From positions 1 through 64,000 of the forward strand of contig DYEC01000011.1 in NCBI GenBank assembly GCA_020725865.1: a stretch of DNA of 64,000 nucleotides, given 5' to 3'. The stretch is from Anaerolinea sp. (lineage in GTDB: Bacteria > Chloroflexota > Anaerolineae > Anaerolineales > Anaerolineaceae). The notes under the pieces were generated by a model. The model was not told the DNA's origin. It did no database searches and was given only the letters and a program-made list of their open reading frames with translations. A program made the position numbers and the translations under genes. This document shows, one piece after another, positions 60,115 through 64,000 of this stretch (position 1 is its first letter; each line of letters begins with the position of its first letter).

Positions 60115-61224
60115 ATGTCTGAACCGGTCATTCGTTTCACCCGCGGTGTTCCCCCGCCGGAAACCTTCCCCAAAGAACGTCTGGCAGAATGCGCCTGTGC
60201 GGTACTGGAAAAATATGGTGATGTAGTACTGCAATATGGACCATCGGCGGGTTTCACCGCTCTGCGGCAATGGATTGCTGCCGAGTCGGGTGTCGAAGAG
60301 AGTCGTACCATCATCGGTCAGGGGTCGCTGCATCTGCAGGATATGCTGGCAAGAGTTTTGCTTGAACCGGGCGATGTTGCCTATGTAGAAGAACCCACCT
60401 ATGACCGCACGGTGACGCTACTCAGACGCAGCGGCGCGCGCGTGGTCGGTTTCCCGCTTGGTGCTGAAGGCCCGGATGTGGAAGAGATGGAGCGGCGGCT
60501 GAAGGATGGTGAGCGCCCAAAGCTGTTTTATGTGATCCCTGATTTTCAAAATCCCAGCGGGATGGTTATTCCGCTGGAAACCCGCCGGTGCATCGCTGAA
60601 CTGGCGCGGGAGTATGATTTCTGGATCATTGAGGATTCGCCTTACCGCAGACTGCGCTACGCCGGCGAAGATGTACCGGCGTTGTTTGATCTGTGCCCTG
60701 AGCGCACGGTGCGCATGTCCTCTTTTAGCAAGCTGATCAGCCCGGGGTTGCGCGTGGGGTATGCAGTGTTGCCCGCGCCGCTGACAAAGCCTTTACTCAA
60801 ATATGCGGAAGATTCTTATATTAATCCCAGTTATTTCAATCAGGCAATTGTGTATGAATATATTCAGCGCGGCTATCTGGATGAAGCTTTGCCTTTCCTG
60901 AAGAGCCTGTATGCGCCGCGCCTGCAAGCCGCGCTGAACGCGCTGGATCGCGAGATGGACGGGCTGGCGGATTGGGTCAGACCTCAGGGCGGGTTTTTTG
61001 TCAGCGTCGTGCTGAGGACTGCGGTGGATGCCGACAGCCTGCTGGATGCCGCTGCAAAAGCCGGACTGATTCTTTCCGATGGGCGCGGGTTTTATGTGGA
61101 ACGGGACGGCAGCCGCTTTATCCGCCTGCCGTTTTGCGCGCTGACGGTGGAAGAAATTGAGCTGGGTATCCAGCGTCTGGCGCAGGTGGTACGAGAACTA
61201 ACAACTGAAACTGCAAGGAGATGA
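60115..61224 (+). CDS. PLP-dependent aminotransferase, LysN/MocR-type fold I
   Basis: 369 residues. 'VLQYGPSAGFTALRQWIAAE', 'RTIIGQGSLHLQDMLARVLL', 'YVIPDFQNPSGMVIPLETRR', 'IIEDSPYRRLRY' and the PLP lysine in 'MSSFSKLISPGLRVGYAVLP' place it with 2-aminoadipate/aromatic aminotransferases lacking a DNA-binding domain. It converts an amino acid to a 2-oxo acid. AAGGAG lies 11 bases before the ATG. It heads operon 3 under operator 3. Confidence 0.85.
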   Translation: MSEPVIRFTRGVPPPETFPKERLAECACAVLEKYGDVVLQYGPSAGFTALRQWIAAESGVEESRTIIGQGSLHLQDMLARVLLEPGDVAYVEEPTYDRTVTLLRRSGARVVGFPLGAEGPDVEEMERRLKDGERPKLFYVIPDFQNPSGMVIPLETRRCIAELAREYDFWIIEDSPYRRLRYAGEDVPALFDLCPERTVRMSSFSKLISPGLRVGYAVLPAPLTKPLLKYAEDSYINPSYFNQAIVYEYIQRGYLDEALPFLKSLYAPRLQAALNALDREMDGLADWVRPQGGFFVSVVLRTAVDADSLLDAAAKAGLILSDGRGFYVERDGSRFIRLPFCALTVEEIELGIQRLAQVVRELTTETARR

Positions 61225-61229
61225 AACCG

Positions 61230-62162
61230 ATGTCTGAATTTTTGGGAATGGATATCTTGCACGGCGGTCAATTCAGCCGAGACCAGCTTGAACATATCAT
61301 GGATGTGGCGGAGGATTTCCGCAGGCGGCTGGAAACTCATAAATCACTCGATTTACTGCGCGGCTATGTGATGGCTGCGCTGTTTTTTGAACCCAGCACG
61401 CGCACCCGTCTCTCCTTTGAGACGGCAATGTACCGGCTGGGCGGTAACGTGATCGGCTTTTCTTCTGCCGAGTCCACTTCGGTTGCCAAAGGCGAAACGC
61501 TTGCAGATACCATCCGCACGGTGGATCAGTACGCCGATGTGATTGCCATGCGCCACCCGGCAATCGGCTCCGCGGCTGAGGCGGCGGCGATTGCCGAAGC
61601 GCCGGTGCTGAACGGCGGCGATGGCGCAGGTCAGCATCCCACGCAGGCACTGCTTGATCTTTATACCATCCGCCGCGAGCTGGGACGGGTGGACGGCATC
61701 ACGCTGGTGCTGTGCGGTGACCTGAAATTCGGGCGCACTGTCCACTCGGGCGTGGAGATTTATAAGCATTACAACGTGCGGCTGATTTTCGTCGCTCCCG
61801 ATGCGCTCAAAATGCCCGCGGAAGTAACCGAGCGGCTGCGTGCCGCGGGTGTTCAGTTTGAAGAGACCACCGATTTGCCGGCGGCGCTCAAACAGGCGGA
61901 TGCATTATATATGACCCGTATTCAAAAGGAACGTTTTGCCGACCCGGCGGAATATGAAAAGCTGAAGGGCAGTTATATCTTGACCCGTGAGATGATTGAG
62001 CAGATTAACCCGCGTCTGGTCACACTGCATCCGCTGCCGCGGGTGAACGAGATTGCCACCGATGTCGATTCGCACCCCGGTGCAGCATATTTCCGTCAGG
62101 CAAAGAACGGCGTCTATACCCGCATGGCACTGCTGGCGCTGGTGACCGGACGGGTTTCGTAA
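61230..62162 (+). CDS. pyrB: Aspartate carbamoyltransferase catalytic chain
   Basis: 310 residues with all active-site motifs: 'FFEPSTRTRLSFETAMYRLG' (carbamoyl phosphate), 'ESTSVAKGETLADT' (mobile Ser/Lys loop), 'AMRHP', 'GGDGAGQHPTQALLDLYTIR', 'GDLKFGRTVHS', 'MTRIQKERF' (aspartate) and 'TLHPLPRVNEIATDVDSHPG'. The enzyme makes N-carbamoyl-aspartate in pyrimidine synthesis. No pyrI or other pyr gene is next to it; instead it sits between an aminotransferase and a Mo hydroxylase, so it may recycle carbamoyl groups in a catabolic setting. ATG 61230 has AAGGAG 9 bases upstream; ATG 61221 would abut it. Confidence 0.88.
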   Translation: MSEFLGMDILHGGQFSRDQLEHIMDVAEDFRRRLETHKSLDLLRGYVMAALFFEPSTRTRLSFETAMYRLGGNVIGFSSAESTSVAKGETLADTIRTVDQYADVIAMRHPAIGSAAEAAAIAEAPVLNGGDGAGQHPTQALLDLYTIRRELGRVDGITLVLCGDLKFGRTVHSGVEIYKHYNVRLIFVAPDALKMPAEVTERLRAAGVQFEETTDLPAALKQADALYMTRIQKERFADPAEYEKLKGSYILTREMIEQINPRLVTLHPLPRVNEIATDVDSHPGAAYFRQAKNGVYTRMALLALVTGRVS

Positions 62163-62204
62163 GGTTCTCTGCGCGATTGTGTAGCGCGGAGGTGGGAGGT
62201 TCTT

Positions 62205-64000
62205 ATGGAGACAAAAGATTTCAAGATTGTGGGTAAGGTTACCCCGCGCAAGGATGGCGTGGCGAGAGTAACCGGGCAAGAGATTTACTCTACCGATGTC
62301 ATTCTGCCGCGCATGCTGCATGCGCGCACGGTGGCTTCACCTTATGCGCACGCAATCGTTAAGAGCATTGATACCAGCGAGGCGGAAGCAATGGGCGCGG
62401 TAGTGATCACCTTTGATGATATTCCCAAGGTGCGCTACAACGAGCGGGTCATTACCGTACCCTGGGTATTGCACAAAGACCGTTATGTGCTGGAAAACCG
62501 CGCCCGCCGCATGGGCGAGGCGGTGGCGGCGGTGGCGGCTGAAACTGAAGAACTGGCAGAGAAAGCCGCCCGGGCAGTGAAAGTGGAATATGAGCCGCTG
62601 CCGGTGGTTCTTGACCCGTTTGAGGCAATGAAACCCGGCGCCCCCCAGCTTTATGAGACCGTGATGTACGGCGAGAAGGAAATCCCGGTGGTGAACAACA
62701 TTGCCTGTCAGCGTGAGCTGGTGGAAGGTGACGCGGACAAAGCCTTTGCTGAAGCCGACATCATCGTCGAAGGTACCTTCGACACAGGAAAAATCTATCA
62801 TGCTCAAATGGAACCCAAGACAGCGGTTGTCCAGCCCGAACCTAACGGCGGGATAAGCGTTTGGGCGACGGTGCAGTCCATCCACAATACCCGCATCGTG
62901 CTGGGGCAGATTTTTGGCATCCCGCTGAGCAAAATCAACGTCCACCGCATGACGGTCGGCGGGTCATTTGGCTCCAGCATTCAAATGAACACCGTCATCC
63001 CGATTTGCGCCGCGCTGGCGCTCAAAGCGCGCCGTCCGGTCAAGCTGATGTCCACCCGTGAAGAAGACATGAATGACCACACCCGCTACCCGATGCACAT
63101 GCACCTGCAATTGGCGGCAAAAAAAGACGGCACGCTGATCGGCGCCAAAGAAGAGGTGGTGGTGGATATTGGCGCACATATCCTTCAGGCGTATTCCTAT
63201 CTGGGTGTGATGGTCGGCTGGCTGGTTTCGCTTTACCGCATTCCCAACATCTACTACCGCGGCGTGGCGGTCTACACCAACAAGCCGCCGTCCTGCGCCA
63301 TGCAGGGGTATGGCAACCCGCAGGTTACCTTCGCGGCGGAATCGTTGATGGAAGAACTGGCGGAAAAGCTGGGAATGGATCCGCTTGAACTGAAGCTGAA
63401 GAACTATGTTGGTCTGGGGGATACCTTCTGGGGACAGGGTCCCATGGTGCGCTCGATCGTGCGCAGTGACGGCGTACCGGAAATGCTGCGCCGCGGGGCA
63501 GAACTGATTGGCTGGTATCGCCGTCAGCCGAGCGGTTCGCAGAGCGGCCGTTACCGCCGCGGGATCGGTATGGCGCGCGGTTTCCATACTTCCAGCGCCG
63601 GCGCCCCCAAGCCGGGGGATGTGATTGACTTCTCCGGCGCAATGGTCAAAATCAACCCGGATGGCTCGGTGGATGTGGTTTCGGCTGTGGTGGATCACGG
63701 CGGTGGTACGCTGGAGGCGATGGCAAAGCTGGTTGCTGAAACGCTGTGTGTTCCGCTGGATAAGGTGAATGTTGCGCCGGCTGAAACCACCTCGACACTG
63801 TATGATGTTTGCACGCATGCCACGCGCGGCGTTTATGCCGGCGGCGGTGCGGCAGTACGGGTTGCACAGATGGTACGCAAGGAATTACTGGAAACTGCCG
63901 CAGGGTATCTGGGTGTTTACCCGGAGGCGCTGGAGCTGAAGCTGGATGAGGAAGCCGGCGAGGGTGTAATCTTCTGTCCGGCGATCCCGGAGAAACGCAT
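62205..64000 (+). CDS. Molybdenum hydroxylase large subunit (xanthine dehydrogenase/aldehyde oxidase family), partial
   Basis: The frame is open from the ATG at 62205 (GGGAGG upstream) to the window end, at least 598 residues. 'DGVARVTGQEIYSTDVILPR', 'LHARTVASPYAHAIVKSIDT' form the first domain. The molybdopterin domain shows 'WATVQSIHNTRIVLGQIFGI', 'MTVGGSFGSSIQMNTVIPIC' and 'SCAMQGYGNPQVTFAAESLM'. In xanthine dehydrogenases the last motif normally has Arg-Gly-Phe-Gly; here Met-Gln-Gly-Tyr-Gly replaces it, so the substrate may not be a purine. The catalytic Glu and the FAD and Fe-S subunits lie beyond the window. Confidence 0.85.
   Translation, partial: METKDFKIVGKVTPRKDGVARVTGQEIYSTDVILPRMLHARTVASPYAHAIVKSIDTSEAEAMGAVVITFDDIPKVRYNERVITVPWVLHKDRYVLENRARRMGEAVAAVAAETEELAEKAARAVKVEYEPLPVVLDPFEAMKPGAPQLYETVMYGEKEIPVVNNIACQRELVEGDADKAFAEADIIVEGTFDTGKIYHAQMEPKTAVVQPEPNGGISVWATVQSIHNTRIVLGQIFGIPLSKINVHRMTVGGSFGSSIQMNTVIPICAALALKARRPVKLMSTREEDMNDHTRYPMHMHLQLAAKKDGTLIGAKEEVVVDIGAHILQAYSYLGVMVGWLVSLYRIPNIYYRGVAVYTNKPPSCAMQGYGNPQVTFAAESLMEELAEKLGMDPLELKLKNYVGLGDTFWGQGPMVRSIVRSDGVPEMLRRGAELIGWYRRQPSGSQSGRYRRGIGMARGFHTSSAGAPKPGDVIDFSGAMVKINPDGSVDVVSAVVDHGGGTLEAMAKLVAETLCVPLDKVNVAPAETTSTLYDVCTHATRGVYAGGGAAVRVAQMVRKELLETAAGYLGVYPEALELKLDEEAGEGVIFCPAIPEKR

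Overview
The window looks like a chromosomal segment of a Chloroflexota bacterium, most likely an Anaerolineae-type fermenter. This is an inference from gene content: ADP-forming acyl-CoA synthetase with indolepyruvate:ferredoxin oxidoreductase, lipoproteins with Thr/Pro-rich linkers but no outer-membrane partners, a Ser/Thr kinase with an extracellular SUMF1-like domain, a two-copy MacB-type permease, and several genes whose -10 box lies so close to the start codon that the mRNA should be leaderless. No rRNA gene is present, so the taxonomy is not proven.

Region 1 (1-17112) is the right-hand part of a siphovirus-type prophage. In order it holds the end of a head-morphogenesis/toxin-fold protein, an HK97 gp10-like protein, a promoter-driven structured leader RNA, prohead protease with scaffold, major capsid protein with an inserted Ig-like domain, head-tail connectors, two small membrane proteins, a zinc ribbon, the tail tube, tail chaperones G and GT joined by a -1 frameshift, a single opposite-strand membrane gene, the tape measure, baseplate and fibre genes, a GH25 endolysin, and a convergent tyrosine integrase. 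The integrase lies next to the 3' end of tRNA-Gly(UCC). Terminase, portal and the lysogeny region must lie left of the window.

Region 2 (17113-45706) is host core and accessory sequence: an M23 peptidase, an AAC(3)-family acetyltransferase, a soluble histidine kinase with a degenerate metallo-beta-lactamase-fold protein, an HpcH/HpaI aldolase, a LmbE deacetylase, the kinase/SUMF1 fusion, an ECF sigma factor with a FecR-like partner, tRNA-Ser(CGA), a Holliday-junction-resolvase-like nuclease, a MacB-type exporter operon (permease-adaptor-ATPase), a thioesterase, a PLP gamma-lyase/synthase, a zinc-type CDF exporter, dnaG-rpoD, a large propeller lipoprotein, an MFS transporter and a polytopic membrane protein.

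Region 3 (45876-64000) is the most interesting part: about 18 kb in three consecutive same-strand operons, each with a sigma70 promoter (TTGAC[AT], 17-18 bp spacer, TATACT with an upstream TG) followed 14-17 bp downstream by the same palindrome, TGTTCC-N7-GGAACA (first base A in the third copy). Operon 1 is iorAB, acyl-CoA synthetase (ADP-forming), a HisC-like aminotransferase and a LarA-like racemase. Operon 2 is a Ldh_2/MDH2-type hydroxyacid dehydrogenase, an IclR-family regulator and a complete branched-chain-type ABC importer. Operon 3 is a second aminotransferase, an aspartate carbamoyltransferase and a molybdenum hydroxylase large subunit that runs off the end. Together they suggest an IclR-controlled system that imports amino or 2-hydroxy acids, racemises and oxidises or transaminates them to 2-oxo acids, oxidises these to acyl-CoA with ferredoxin, and makes ATP from the acyl-CoA. 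The binding-site assignment and the substrate are inferences.
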